DNA from: Paenibacillus_G filicis | GTDB taxonomy: Bacteria; Bacillota; Bacilli; Paenibacillales; NBRC-103111 | Direction of reading: 5' to 3' | Length of the DNA: 64,000 nucleotides | Assembly (NCBI RefSeq): GCF_038070315.1 | Contig: NZ_JBBPCC010000015.1 | Location: 124,001-188,000 of the forward strand | In this document: positions 33,965 through 44,026 of the stretch, one piece after another | How positions within the stretch are numbered: the first letter of the stretch is position 1 | How the letters are laid out: every line of letters starts with the position of its first letter | Made by a program: the position numbers and the translations under genes | Notes under the pieces: model-generated | What the model was told of the DNA's origin: nothing | The model's database searches: none | What the model saw: only the letters and a program-made list of their open reading frames with translations

Positions 33965-35737
33965 ATGAAGCAGCCGGCGAATTTCGTCGATCATCTCCAT
34001 AACCCTTCTTATCTCGACCCGTACTTATCCAAGCCTATTACGCATCAGAGCATGATCTATGACAACGGGAGAGACAAAGAATCCCTGAACGGCTTCTGGA
34101 ATTTCGGAATCGATCAATATGATACCTGCCTGAGAGCCAAGTGGTTTGAAGAGAATTACACAGATGCCGAAGGCCGGACGAATCCGATGGATTTCAGCTT
34201 TGACGAATGGGAGAAAATCAAGGTTCCCTCATCCTGGAATACGCAGCAGGAGAAGTTCTTCTATTACGAAGGCAGCGCGGTATATACCCGTACTTTCCGA
34301 TACATCAACAACGGCGAAGAGCGGGTTTTCATCAAATTCGGGGCGGTCAACTATGACGCCAAAGTCTTTTTGAACCGGGAGTATCTCGGCTTTCATAAGG
34401 GCGGCTCCACTCCCTTCTTTATCGAAGTGACGGGGCGATTGAAGGAATCGAACCGGATTCTCGTCGTGGCCAACAATACGCGCAAGCGTGAGCAGGTGCC
34501 CAATGAGAATACGGATTGGTTCAACTATGGCGGCGTGTACCGGGATGTGGAGATCATCCGGCTTCCCCAGACTTTCATCAAGGATTTCGTGATCCAGCTC
34601 GTACCAGGCAGCGAATTTTCGAAAATTAGCGCAGCATTCGCCGTTGATGGGCCGGAACTTCAAGGCGAAGGTAACCTGACGATCCCAGAGCTTGGCATCT
34701 CGCTATCGATACAAGCCTTGAACGGCAAGGGAACGGCTATCCTCGATGCGCAGCCGGAGCTGTGGAGTCCTGAAAACCCCAAGCTGTACGAGGTTACCCT
34801 CACGTACGGGGAAGACAGCATCCGCGAGAAAATCGGATTCAGGGAAATCCGTGTAGACGGTACCGACATCGTGCTGAACGGCAAGCCGATTTATCTGAAA
34901 GGCATCAGCACGCATGAAGAGAGCGTCCCGAACGGCAAGGCGATCTCAGACGAAGAAATTATTGAAAACTTCAACCTGGCCAAGCAAATGAATTGCAACT
35001 ATATGCGGCTGGCGCATTACCCTCATACGGAAAAAGCGGCCAAACTGGCCGATGAGATGGGCATCATGCTCTGGGAAGAAATTCCCGTGTACTGGGCAAT
35101 CGAGTTTGACAATGAGGATACGTATCAGGATGCCGAGAACCAGCTGACCGAGCTCATCCAGCGAGACCGCAACCGCGCCAGCGTCATCATCTGGTCTGTC
35201 GGCAATGAAAATGCGGACACGGAAGCCAGGCTCAAGTTCATGAGCTCTCTGGCTATGAAAGCCAAGGAACTCGACCCGACCCGGCTAGTCTCCGCGGCCT
35301 GCCTCCTGGATCATGACAATCATGTGATCGATGACAGACTGGCGGAGTACCTGGATGTGATCGGTGCCAATGAATACTACGGCTGGTACCAGACGGATTT
35401 CAACAATCTGATCACGCTGTTCGAGAACAGCAAGCCGGATAAGCCTGTCGTCATTACAGAGTTCGGCGCTGATGCTAAGGCCGGACACCGGGGTACCATC
35501 GACGAGAAGGGAACCGAAGACTGCCAGCTCGACATTTACAAGAAGCAGGTCGATGTCCTCGGGAAAATTCCTTATGTCAAAGGCACCAGCCCTTGGATTT
35601 TGTATGATTTCCGCTGCCCGCGCAGGCTTCATCCGACGACCCAGAATTATTACAATACGAAGGGGCTGCTCTCCGAGGACAAGAGCTACACGAAGCCGGC
35701 CTTCTATGTCATGCAGGAGTTTTATAGCAACAAATAG
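33965..35737 (+). CDS. GH2 beta-glucuronidase-like glycosidase
   Basis: The 590-residue protein has the three-part GH2 layout: sugar-binding jelly roll (about 10-190, with NGFWNFGID, VPSSWN and YYEGSAVYTRTF), immunoglobulin-like domain (about 190-285) and TIM barrel (from about 290: FREIRVDGTDIVLNGKPIYLKGISTHE). The acid/base Glu is in VGNENAD at about residue 415 and the nucleophile in VITEFGADA at about 499. The NYMRLAHYPHT and LWEEIP motifs are those of beta-glucuronidases, although galacturonidase-like activity is possible. No signal peptide, so it acts on imported glycosides. First gene of a run of GH2, permease, permease, binding protein, kinase and regulator. Confidence 0.9.
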   Translation: MKQPANFVDHLHNPSYLDPYLSKPITHQSMIYDNGRDKESLNGFWNFGIDQYDTCLRAKWFEENYTDAEGRTNPMDFSFDEWEKIKVPSSWNTQQEKFFYYEGSAVYTRTFRYINNGEERVFIKFGAVNYDAKVFLNREYLGFHKGGSTPFFIEVTGRLKESNRILVVANNTRKREQVPNENTDWFNYGGVYRDVEIIRLPQTFIKDFVIQLVPGSEFSKISAAFAVDGPELQGEGNLTIPELGISLSIQALNGKGTAILDAQPELWSPENPKLYEVTLTYGEDSIREKIGFREIRVDGTDIVLNGKPIYLKGISTHEESVPNGKAISDEEIIENFNLAKQMNCNYMRLAHYPHTEKAAKLADEMGIMLWEEIPVYWAIEFDNEDTYQDAENQLTELIQRDRNRASVIIWSVGNENADTEARLKFMSSLAMKAKELDPTRLVSAACLLDHDNHVIDDRLAEYLDVIGANEYYGWYQTDFNNLITLFENSKPDKPVVITEFGADAKAGHRGTIDEKGTEDCQLDIYKKQVDVLGKIPYVKGTSPWILYDFRCPRRLHPTTQNYYNTKGLLSEDKSYTKPAFYVMQEFYSNK

Positions 35738-35769
35738 CCTAGACAACGAATCATGTGAGGTGAAACCCT

Positions 35770-36690
35770 ATGCAAACCGAACTCAACCGCAAGGAGCCGC
35801 GGGTGCGAATAAAGAAGGAAAGAGAAGAAAATCTCGCCGGTTACATCCTGATCGCGCCGATGATGATCGGACTCATTGTCCTAACCATCCTTCCGACGCT
35901 CATCACTTTTATTCTAAGCTTTACGCAGTGGAGTTTTATCTCCGGTATCGATAAAATCAAATTCATCGGCTTTCAGAACTATGTGAAGCTATTCGATGAC
36001 CCGGTGTTCCAAACTTCGTTTAAAAACAACCTGATTCTGCTGCTGGCGGTTCCCGTTCAGCTGCTGGTCGCCCTGGCGCTTGCCGTGGTGATCGATAAAT
36101 TCGTCTATTTCAAAAACCTGATGAAGGTCATGTTCTTCATGCCCTACATCTCTAGTATTGTCGCAGTTGCGATCGTCTTCCAGCTGTTGTTCCATCCGTC
36201 CCATGGACCTGTCAATCAAACCTTGAGAGCCCTTGGTATGGAGAACCCGCCCAAGTGGCTGGCGGACGTTCACTTCGCCCTTCCGTCGGTGATGATCATT
36301 CTCGTCTGGGTCGGGATCGGCTTCTGCTTGATCGTGTATCTGGCTGCCCTGCAATCCATTCCCAAGGAGCTGTATGAAGCCGCTGAGATCGATGGCGCCG
36401 GACCGGGGATGAAGTTCTGGAGAGTCACAATGCCGCTCGTATCGCCGACGACTTTTTTCCTTATGGTTACCGGTTTGATCAGCAGCTTCAAGTCGTTTGA
36501 TATTATCAAAGTATTGACCGACGGCGGTCCTTCCAATTCCACTTCTGTCGTCACCCATTACTTGTACAATACAGCCTTCGAGGGCTTGAAAACCGGCTAC
36601 GCCTCCTCCATGGCATTGATTTTGTTCGGATGCGTGATGCTCATTACCATCGTTCAATTATACGGTCAGAAAAAATGGGTCAATTACTAA
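35770..36690 (+). CDS. MalF-type sugar ABC permease (unit 2)
   Basis: The 306-residue protein has a charged N-terminal arm and six membrane helices. The docking motif is LYEAAEIDGAGPGMKFWRVTMP (about 205-225), and FIGFQNYVKLFDDPVFQTSFKNN is the usual periplasmic segment of MalF/LacF-like permeases. GAGGTGAAA lies 5-6 bases upstream of the ATG. It is 32 bases behind the GH2 gene and 22 bases before the second permease. Confidence 0.93.
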   Translation: MQTELNRKEPRVRIKKEREENLAGYILIAPMMIGLIVLTILPTLITFILSFTQWSFISGIDKIKFIGFQNYVKLFDDPVFQTSFKNNLILLLAVPVQLLVALALAVVIDKFVYFKNLMKVMFFMPYISSIVAVAIVFQLLFHPSHGPVNQTLRALGMENPPKWLADVHFALPSVMIILVWVGIGFCLIVYLAALQSIPKELYEAAEIDGAGPGMKFWRVTMPLVSPTTFFLMVTGLISSFKSFDIIKVLTDGGPSNSTSVVTHYLYNTAFEGLKTGYASSMALILFGCVMLITIVQLYGQKKWVNY

Positions 36691-36712
36691 TTTACATTAA
36701 GCGGGGGTTGTT

Positions 36713-37546
36713 ATGACAAAGAATTACAATCTCGGGAAAGTGATCTCCACGGTGCTTATGCTCATCCTGGGTTTGGTATTTTTGATGCCCTTCCTATGGA
36801 TGATCTCGGCTTCCTTCAAACCCGAAGTAGATGTGTTCAAGTATCCGATTGAGTGGATTCCGACGAACTGGCAGATCGTGGAGAATTATAAAGAAGTGTG
36901 GCTTGGCGAGCATTCCTTCTCCCTCTACTATTGGAATACGATCAAGGTGACCTTGCTTACGACACTGGTGTCCGTTATCGTATCCAGCATGGCGGCCTAT
37001 GGCTTTTCCCATGTGAATTTCAAAGGAAGGAACGCCCTGTTCGTCGTCGTACTCATGACGTTCATGGTTCCCAACTTGTCGATTATCGTCCCACAGTTTA
37101 TGATTCTCAAGTGGATGAATCTGATCGACACGCATCTTGGTCTTATTCTTGTGGGCTCCTTCTCTGCGCTAGGCACGTTCATGCTGAGACAGTTTTTCCT
37201 GGGTATTCACAAAGAGCTGCTGGACGCCGCCAGAATGGACGGAGCCGGACAGTACAAAATGTTTACAACCATCGCCCTTCCGCTCGTCCAGCCGGCCTTG
37301 GCCACTTATGCCATTCTGCGGTTCATTTGGACCTGGAACGATTACTCTAACCCGCTCGTCTTCATCAGAAGCCATCATCTGGAGACGGTACAGATCGGCA
37401 TCCAGAAGTTTGCCTCCGAGAGCGGTGTCTACTACTCGCTGATTATGGCAGGAACGGTATCAGCCATCATCCCGCTGATCATCATCTTCATTATCGGACA
37501 AAAACAAGTCATCGAGGGAATCGCATTGGGCGGCGTAAAAGGGTAA
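36713..37546 (+). CDS. MalG-type carbohydrate ABC permease (unit 2)
   Basis: The 277-residue protein has six membrane helices. The EAA loop reads LLDAARMDGAGQYKMFTTIALPLVQPALATYAI (about 175-205) and it ends VIEGIALGGVKG, the canonical C-terminus of MalG-like permeases. GGGGG lies about 7 bases upstream of the ATG. It functions with the preceding permease and the lipoprotein that follows. Confidence 0.93.
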   Translation: MTKNYNLGKVISTVLMLILGLVFLMPFLWMISASFKPEVDVFKYPIEWIPTNWQIVENYKEVWLGEHSFSLYYWNTIKVTLLTTLVSVIVSSMAAYGFSHVNFKGRNALFVVVLMTFMVPNLSIIVPQFMILKWMNLIDTHLGLILVGSFSALGTFMLRQFFLGIHKELLDAARMDGAGQYKMFTTIALPLVQPALATYAILRFIWTWNDYSNPLVFIRSHHLETVQIGIQKFASESGVYYSLIMAGTVSAIIPLIIIFIIGQKQVIEGIALGGVKG

Positions 37547-37648
37547 AGATAGTACAAAAAGAGTAAAAATAGGTACTTTGATCGAATACCTCGTGATGTT
37601 AAAGTTCAGATATCCATTGATCCATAGACAAATAGGGAGGGTTTTTAC

Positions 37649-38992
37649 ATGAAGAAGCTGGTCACACTCACTGCATCCGCTGTATTTCTGGCAAGCGTTC
37701 TCACAGCTTGCAGCAGCTCCACCTCACCGTCTGGCGAGTCCAGCAAAGATGCTGGCAGCTCCGGTGGGAAGTCGGGGGATGTCACAATCAAATTTATTAA
37801 CTGGGAGCCGCCTGCCGTCTACCAGCCGGCGATCGATGCCTTCGAGAAAAAGTATCCTCATATTAAAGTTAAATATGTTCCGCTGGTCGAAAACGATTCC
37901 AATGAAACCTTGAAGAAGCTCGACATGATGTATGCATCGGGAGAAGACTTTGACGTCTTCTCGCTCAACTCAACGCCAAACTTCAGCCAGAGAGCGTCCA
38001 ATGGGATGCTCGAGCCGCTGGACAGCTACATCAGTAAGGAAGGCGTGAAATACGAGGACGAGTACAAAGCCGAGCAGATGAAGGTAGACGGGAAGCGCTA
38101 TTCCTTGCCGGGCAAGTTCGGTCCATGGCTGGTCCTGCTCAACAAAGCCGAGCTGGATAAAGCGAACCTGCCGGTTCCTAGCAACTGGACATGGGATGAC
38201 TTCCGCGAGTATGCCAAGAAATTAACAAGCGGCGAAGGCGCCAACAAGCAGTACGGAGCACACTTCCATTCCTGGAAAGACTACCTGCTGCTGCGCAAGT
38301 ACAGCGCAGCAAGCAACCAAGGCATTATGAATGACCAAGGCACGGCAGTGGATGCAGATAACCCACTCATGAAGCAATCCCTGCAGCTCCGTTATGATAT
38401 GGAGTATGTCGACAAGTCCGCAACTCCTTACCAGGATGTCATTACGCAGAAAATTCCTTACCGGGATCAATATTTCCAAGGAAAAGCACGCATGGTACCA
38501 ACAGGTTCATGGATGATTGCCGAAGCCGGCGGAACGGAAAAAATCCCGGCAACGTTCGTCTCGGCCTTCGCTCCATGGCCTACCAACAATAAGGGCGACG
38601 AGATATACTCCTTCGGCGGTGCCGACTCGCTGGTCATCTCGGCCAAGTCCAAGCATAAGCAAGAATCCTATGAATTTATCCGATTCTTGTCGACAGAAGG
38701 AATGGCGCTGACGAAGCAATTATCCGCCTGGAAGAAAGCCGATCTGGAGAAGGAAATCGATGCGATCATCGCGTCTACCAAAACCCCTGACAAGATCGAC
38801 AAAGCTTCCCTGATGAACGCGCTGAAGGTAACCAAGCTGCCTAACCCGCCTACCGTGGTGCCTTACAACTCGGAAATCGAAAAAGCATATATCGCGGAAT
38901 CGGAGGCTTTCCTGCTGAAAGTAAACGATCTCGATACGACGATTAGCAATATCAAAACCAAGCTGAAGAAAATTGTCGATTCAAATAAGTAA
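37649..38992 (+). CDS. Sugar-binding lipoprotein (unit 2)
   Basis: The 447-residue protein has signal peptide and lipobox LTAC (Cys at about 21), a Ser/Gly linker, then a family 1 sugar-binding fold (INWEPPAVYQPAIDAFEKKYPHIKVKYV, NWTWDDFREYAKKLTSG, KARMVPTGSWMIAEAGG). AGGGAGG sits about 9 bases upstream. The 102-base gap before it suggests an extra promoter or processing site that raises its level, but I see no clear hexamers. Cargo is likely a glucuronide or other GH2 substrate. Confidence 0.92.
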   Translation: MKKLVTLTASAVFLASVLTACSSSTSPSGESSKDAGSSGGKSGDVTIKFINWEPPAVYQPAIDAFEKKYPHIKVKYVPLVENDSNETLKKLDMMYASGEDFDVFSLNSTPNFSQRASNGMLEPLDSYISKEGVKYEDEYKAEQMKVDGKRYSLPGKFGPWLVLLNKAELDKANLPVPSNWTWDDFREYAKKLTSGEGANKQYGAHFHSWKDYLLLRKYSAASNQGIMNDQGTAVDADNPLMKQSLQLRYDMEYVDKSATPYQDVITQKIPYRDQYFQGKARMVPTGSWMIAEAGGTEKIPATFVSAFAPWPTNNKGDEIYSFGGADSLVISAKSKHKQESYEFIRFLSTEGMALTKQLSAWKKADLEKEIDAIIASTKTPDKIDKASLMNALKVTKLPNPPTVVPYNSEIEKAYIAESEAFLLKVNDLDTTISNIKTKLKKIVDSNK

Positions 38993-39073
38993 TCAGCTAC
39001 GTTATACTGATGAGGAGGATGTCTTAACCGGCATCCCCTTTTTTCATTCACCTTGAAGAACGGAGGCCTTGTC

Positions 39074-40879
39074 ATGAGACTCATGAAGCTCCCGGCCATG
39101 AGCTGGAGGCAAAAGCTAATTACGACCTCTCTGCTGTGCCTGGTTCTGCCCTCCGTGATTACCCTGGCTCTAACCGGTATGCATACGAAGAATGAATTCA
39201 AGAAGAAGGCTTTCCTGAAGGCGGAGCAATCGCTGGAGGTAGCCGATCTCTACGTGACGAATCTGGTCCATGATATGATTACCGCCTCCAATTCCGTCCA
39301 GTATGACAGCGAGATGATTACCCATCTGCGGACCTCGTATACGAAATACAACAGCGATGACTCCAAGGCACTCGATATGTTCTCCTTCAAACGGATTACG
39401 GAGCAATTGGAGACGATTACCCTGTACGGCGAGAAAACGTATATGACGATCCTGCTGCCGAATGGACTTTATTTCACCAATTATTCCACCTATAAGGCCG
39501 ATCTGTCCAGCATGTATCAACAGCCGTGGCTGCAGGAGCTGTCCAAGGCTCCGATCAATACGACCTACTGGCTGGGCAGCCAAACAAACTATGTGCCTTC
39601 CGATGCAGACAAGCATAAACATCTGATTACGATCATCCGGACGTTCCAGCTGTATGCGAACAGCCCCAATGCATATATTATGATCAGCAAGCCGGAGGAC
39701 CAGTTTCATCAGATTTTCAGCACCTACGAGCCCGATCAGATCATCATGCTGAAGGATGCCGCGGGCAAGGTGCTCGCGCAAACGGACGACCGGCTGATCG
39801 GTCAAAGTATTCCCTCTCCGCTCACTAGCGGCGATGAAGCTTCCTTCCGCTGGAATGAAGCTGATTACTTTGGCGTCAGCCATCCGCTGCCGTTCGCCGG
39901 CTGGACGCTTCAGAGCTTAATGAGTTCCAAAGACGTGATCGGCAAATTCGGCAATTTCATTAATTATATTTTCATCCTGCAAATCTTATTTTTCGTCGTG
40001 TTCTCTATCGCGATGTTCTACTTGCTGAGGCAGCTCACCAATCCGATTACCCGGCTGGCCAAGACAGCCCGCAAGGTCGAGATGGGCAGCCTGGATGTAC
40101 GCTCCAAGATCCACGGCGAGGACGAGATCGGACACCTGGGCCTGTCCTTCGACAGCATGCTGGACCGCATCAGCAATATGGTAAGGCAGATCGAGTGGGA
40201 GCAAAACCGCAAACGAATCGCGGAATTGGAGCTTCTGCAAGCTCAGATTAATCCGCATTTTCTATTCAACACCCTGAATTCGATTCGTCTGCAGGTCATG
40301 ATGAAGGGCGAGAACGAGATTGCCAAGATCATTGAGTCTCTATCGACTCTGCTGCGGATGACGATCAATCGGAACAACGAATTTCTTCCGTTACATGAGG
40401 AGGTCAGCACCGTAGAGCAATACATTAAGCTGATGAATTTCAGGCATCTGGAGGAGGTTCGATTTACCGCCAATCTGGCTTCCGATACGTTATTGAATCC
40501 GATTCCCCGCTTTACGCTACAACCCTTAATTGAGAATGCTTATATTCACGGATTACAACAGAAAAACGGCGAGATCTCGATTTTTTCGCGAAGACAAGCG
40601 AACTCGCTTTATATAACCGTTCAAGATAACGGCAAAGGCATGACCGCAGAGGAATTGAGAGAAGTCATGAAACTCTTTGAAGAGAAGGTCGAGGAAGGCC
40701 CTCCGAGCCGCTCCCGAGCGAACATCTCCGGGATCGGACTGCGCAACGTTCATGAACGTCTGAAGATTATTTATGGTTCCGCTTATGCGATTGAAGTGGA
40801 CAGCTCGCCCGGCAACGGCGTGACCCTTACGATGAAATTGCCACTGTCTATGAAGGAGGATGAAACCGGCCATGTATAA
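39074..40879 (+). CDS. YesM-like sensor histidine kinase (unit 2)
   Basis: The 601-residue protein has membrane segments near 15-40 and 290-315 bounding a sensor of about 250 residues, a HAMP region, the His box LELLQAQINPHFLFNTLNSIRL, and an ATPase domain with TVQDNGKGM and GIGLRNVHERL. The ATG at 39074 has CGGAGG 7 bases upstream. Its stop overlaps the start of the response-regulator gene (ATGTATAA), so translation is coupled. It lies 81 bases behind the binding protein gene of the same unit, so sensor and cargo are co-expressed. Confidence 0.92.
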   Translation: MRLMKLPAMSWRQKLITTSLLCLVLPSVITLALTGMHTKNEFKKKAFLKAEQSLEVADLYVTNLVHDMITASNSVQYDSEMITHLRTSYTKYNSDDSKALDMFSFKRITEQLETITLYGEKTYMTILLPNGLYFTNYSTYKADLSSMYQQPWLQELSKAPINTTYWLGSQTNYVPSDADKHKHLITIIRTFQLYANSPNAYIMISKPEDQFHQIFSTYEPDQIIMLKDAAGKVLAQTDDRLIGQSIPSPLTSGDEASFRWNEADYFGVSHPLPFAGWTLQSLMSSKDVIGKFGNFINYIFILQILFFVVFSIAMFYLLRQLTNPITRLAKTARKVEMGSLDVRSKIHGEDEIGHLGLSFDSMLDRISNMVRQIEWEQNRKRIAELELLQAQINPHFLFNTLNSIRLQVMMKGENEIAKIIESLSTLLRMTINRNNEFLPLHEEVSTVEQYIKLMNFRHLEEVRFTANLASDTLLNPIPRFTLQPLIENAYIHGLQQKNGEISIFSRRQANSLYITVQDNGKGMTAEELREVMKLFEEKVEEGPPSRSRANISGIGLRNVHERLKIIYGSAYAIEVDSSPGNGVTLTMKLPLSMKEDETGHV

Positions 40880-42458
40880 AGCCTTGATCGTCGACGATGA
40901 TGTGGCGGTACTTACGTTTCTAAGCAAAATGATTCGTTGGGAGGACTACGGGTATCAATTGATCGGCGCTTGTACGAATGCTCTGGATGCTCTGGAACTA
41001 AGCAAGGACCATATGCCGGACCTGATCATCACCGATATAGGCATGCCCGGCATGGATGGGATTGAATTTATTAAGACCGTCAAGCAAACCGACGAGCATC
41101 CCCGCTTCGTTATCTTATCCTGCCATGACGACTTCAAATTCGCTCAACAGGCCGTCCAGCTAGGCGTGCAGGAATATATCCTGAAGGAAACACTCCATAT
41201 CGAAATCGTGCAGGAGCTGCTCGAACGCGTCCATCACCGGCTCGAAGAAGACAACCGCCTGCAGAAGAAGGTAGAAAAGCTGCATTTCCAAGCGCTGCAA
41301 AGCAAGTCGGTCTGGAAGGAACATTGGCTGCGCGATTTTCTGACGACTCCCCTCCCCGAAGAAATCAAGTGGCGGGAGCAGCTCGCCGAATATGGGTTAG
41401 ACCTGAGCCTGACCCATTTTGTTCCCGTTGTCTGCCGCATGTACCGGTTTCAGGACGCCATAACCCGGTATCAGAATGAGGACATGGTGAAATTTATCAT
41501 CTGCAACGCCCTCGACGAGCTGCTGCAGAGTGAGCCCGATGTGCTCGCTTTCTCCTACTCTGCCGAGTCCTTCTGCTTATTATTCGCCTGCCGGAAGGGC
41601 TTGAAGTCCAATCCTGACGAGTGGGTCGAACAGGTATGCAAGCAGCTGCAGCGAACCTTATCCAAAGTATTGAAGGTTCAGGTTTCCTTTCTCGTCGGAG
41701 AGATCGAGCAGCATCATGCGGCGATTAAGCATCAGCTGCTGGGATTGCTGCAAGCAGCCGATCCGTTTTTTTACTCAGCGACGCCAGAAATCCTCCGTTC
41801 GAGTCAGATCCGGCCGCTGAATAACCCGGAAGATTTATTGCCTTTTTACTCTGAGTATACGGAGCAAGTCAATCATTTGATCATAGAGGGTAATCGAGAC
41901 GTTCACCCGGTCGTCGATTCATTCATTCAATTCGTCACGGTGCGCAGGGTTCAACCCATCACGGTGAAACATTTCTTGTTCAAGCTGATGCTGGATATTC
42001 AGATGAAATTAACGTTCAGTCATCAGTACAATTACGAGAAAATTCAGGGCCATCTGGAGGAAATGGACAATATCAGCCAATTGAAGGAATGGATGATCCG
42101 TTTTCTCGAAGGAGCCATTACCTTGATGGACCAGATCTCGACGAAAAGCAAGAAAGCGGAGATCGTCGATGCCCAGAAGTATGTTCTCCTGCATTTGGAT
42201 CAAAAAATTACTTTAGGCGAAGTGGCGGAGCGGTTGTTTTTGAATGCAAGCTATTTCAGCCGCTTGTTCAAGAAGGAAACCGGCGAGAATTTTATCGAAT
42301 ACGTGAATCGCATGAAAATGGAGCGGGCCAAAGAGCTGCTGAACGAGTCGAATCGTACGATTGAAGATATCTCCCAAGCGTTGGGCTATGACAACAAGGG
42401 TTACTTCGTCAAGTTGTTCAAGAGCCATTACGGCGTTCCGCCTAGCCGCGTGCATTAA
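40872..42458 (+). CDS. YesN-like AraC-type response regulator (unit 2)
   Basis: The 528-residue protein has a receiver domain (KALIVDDDVAVLTFL, phospho-Asp in IITDIGMPGMDG at about 54, Lys in ILKETL at about 104), a helical linker, and an AraC HTH at about 425-528 (LFLNASYFSRLFKKETGENFIEYVNRMKMERA and ISQALGYDNKGYFVKLFKSHYGVPPS). I start at the ATG overlapping the kinase stop; an ATG four codons earlier sits directly on the GGAGG with no spacing. It probably activates the GH2-transporter operon. Confidence 0.92.
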   Translation: MYKALIVDDDVAVLTFLSKMIRWEDYGYQLIGACTNALDALELSKDHMPDLIITDIGMPGMDGIEFIKTVKQTDEHPRFVILSCHDDFKFAQQAVQLGVQEYILKETLHIEIVQELLERVHHRLEEDNRLQKKVEKLHFQALQSKSVWKEHWLRDFLTTPLPEEIKWREQLAEYGLDLSLTHFVPVVCRMYRFQDAITRYQNEDMVKFIICNALDELLQSEPDVLAFSYSAESFCLLFACRKGLKSNPDEWVEQVCKQLQRTLSKVLKVQVSFLVGEIEQHHAAIKHQLLGLLQAADPFFYSATPEILRSSQIRPLNNPEDLLPFYSEYTEQVNHLIIEGNRDVHPVVDSFIQFVTVRRVQPITVKHFLFKLMLDIQMKLTFSHQYNYEKIQGHLEEMDNISQLKEWMIRFLEGAITLMDQISTKSKKAEIVDAQKYVLLHLDQKITLGEVAERLFLNASYFSRLFKKETGENFIEYVNRMKMERAKELLNESNRTIEDISQALGYDNKGYFVKLFKSHYGVPPSRVH

Positions 42459-42534
42459 TTGCCGCGCGAATCCTATAGTCCATGAACGGGGATTTTCTAC
42501 TGGACTCTCTAGCAAAGAGCCCTATATCTAGCAA

Positions 42535-42563
42535 TTGAAACAATCTGAGAAAATTGTTACACT
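42535..42563 (+). promoter_or_regulatory. Sigma-A promoter for the MFS gene
   Basis: TTGAAA (42535-42540), a 17-base spacer and TACACT (42558-42563) lie 74 bases upstream of the MFS start. The match is good in both hexamers and lies in the gap after the regulator gene. Confidence 0.55.
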
Positions 42564-42636
42564 TACTTGGGCTCAAAGTTACTGTTCCGAGCCTAGTCCA
42601 AACCCGATCCTGTGGTCGAAAGGTGAACAAACTATC

Positions 42637-43839
42637 ATGGCAGCATCAGAACCGTCTATCGTGCCAGAGGCGCCTAGTCAATCATTTCCTATTTCTTTGA
42701 TCTCATTAACCGTCGGAGCCTTTGCCATCGGCATGACGGAATTCGTCATTATGGGTATTCTTCCTAATGTCGCGAACGATTTGAACGTCAGTATTTCTGC
42801 CGCTGGGCAGCTCATCACGATGTATGCGCTCGGAGTAGCGGTCGGCGCTCCTATTCTGACCGTACTGACCCACAAAATTCCTCAAAAAAAGCTGTTATAT
42901 TTTTTGATGGGTTTGTTTATTTTCGGAAACATCCTTGCCGTCTTTGCTCCGAACTATGCCGTTCTAATGGGAGCACGGCTCATCACCGCCCTGACGCATG
43001 GCACTTTCTTCGGGGTAGGGGCCGTGATCGCCTCCAAGCTGGTCCATCCGGACAGACGGGCCGGGGCCGTGTCGATGATGATGGCGGGTCTTACGATTGC
43101 CAATATTATTGGCGTACCGCTGGGAACCTTTATCGGTCAGAACATGGGATGGCGTGCCTCATTCGCCACCATTGCGATTATGGGCGTGGTGACGCTGATC
43201 GGTATCATCATCTTCATCCCGAAGTTCAAGCAGGAGAAGAGTGCCGGGATGCTCCAGCAGGTTGCAGCTCTGGCCAATCCAAGGCTTCTGGCCTTCCTGT
43301 TGATCTCCGTGCTGGGAAATGCCGGCTTGTTTACCATCTTCACTTACATCACCCCGCTGCTTGTGCAAGTGACCGGGTTTGCCGAGCATAGTGTAACGTG
43401 GATACTCGTTCTCTTCGGCTGCGGAGTGACCATCGGCAACTTCGTCGGCGGCAAGCTGGCGGACTGGAAGCTGATGCCTACTATTCTCGGCATTTACTTT
43501 GCAACTTGTGTCATTCTGACCCTATTCACCGTGACCGTGTACAACCCGATTACCGCCGTATTGACGATATTCCTATGGGGTGTCGCATCCTTCGCAGTTT
43601 TCCCTGGGATGCAGGTGCGCATTATGAACCTGGCGCAGTCAGCGCCTGCCTTGGCCTCTACCATGAGCCACTCTGCGGGTAATCTGGGCAATGCAACCGG
43701 GGCTTTCATCGGGGGAATGGTCATCATCCACCTCTCTATTGCCTCGCTCCCTTGGGTTGGGGCTGTACTCGTAGGATTGGCGCTGCTCCTGGCTATTGCC
43801 TGCCTGATGTCGGATCGGAAGTACGCTGCATCTAACTGA
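42637..43839 (+). CDS. MFS transporter, AraJ/YdhP-like (DHA1 family)
   Basis: The 400-residue membrane protein has twelve hydrophobic segments. The first loop GAFAIGMTEFVIMGILPNVANDLNVS and the KIPQKKLLYFLMGLF cytoplasmic loop are those of the AraJ/YdhP subgroup of drug:H+ antiporters, exporters of sugars, nucleosides or drugs. The ATG at 42637 has AAAGGTG about 10 bases upstream; a longer frame reading lacks a site. It has its own promoter and a terminator, so it is probably separate from the sugar operon before it. Confidence 0.9.
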   Translation: MAASEPSIVPEAPSQSFPISLISLTVGAFAIGMTEFVIMGILPNVANDLNVSISAAGQLITMYALGVAVGAPILTVLTHKIPQKKLLYFLMGLFIFGNILAVFAPNYAVLMGARLITALTHGTFFGVGAVIASKLVHPDRRAGAVSMMMAGLTIANIIGVPLGTFIGQNMGWRASFATIAIMGVVTLIGIIIFIPKFKQEKSAGMLQQVAALANPRLLAFLLISVLGNAGLFTIFTYITPLLVQVTGFAEHSVTWILVLFGCGVTIGNFVGGKLADWKLMPTILGIYFATCVILTLFTVTVYNPITAVLTIFLWGVASFAVFPGMQVRIMNLAQSAPALASTMSHSAGNLGNATGAFIGGMVIIHLSIASLPWVGAVLVGLALLLAIACLMSDRKYAASN

Positions 43840-43869
43840 CTCTGATGAACTGCCTAGGAGCAGAATTGA

Positions 43870-43908
43870 AGCCAGGTCTCGTGAACAACTTCACGAAGCC
43901 TGGCTTTT
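43870..43908 (+). terminator. Terminator after the MFS gene
   Basis: Arms GCCAGG-CTCGTGAA and TTCACGA-CCTGGC (one bulge) with a short loop are followed by TTTT, 31 bases after the stop. Confidence 0.88.
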
Positions 43909-44026
43909 GATTTGGGAACGCCTGGACTTAAGTCCAAGTCCTATATAGTCTTTAGGCGGTTTCTTCCAAGGCGCCCTCCCCTTATTCTTAAAGGGAATTG
44001 CAACTAGAGAAAAATAAGGGAGAGAA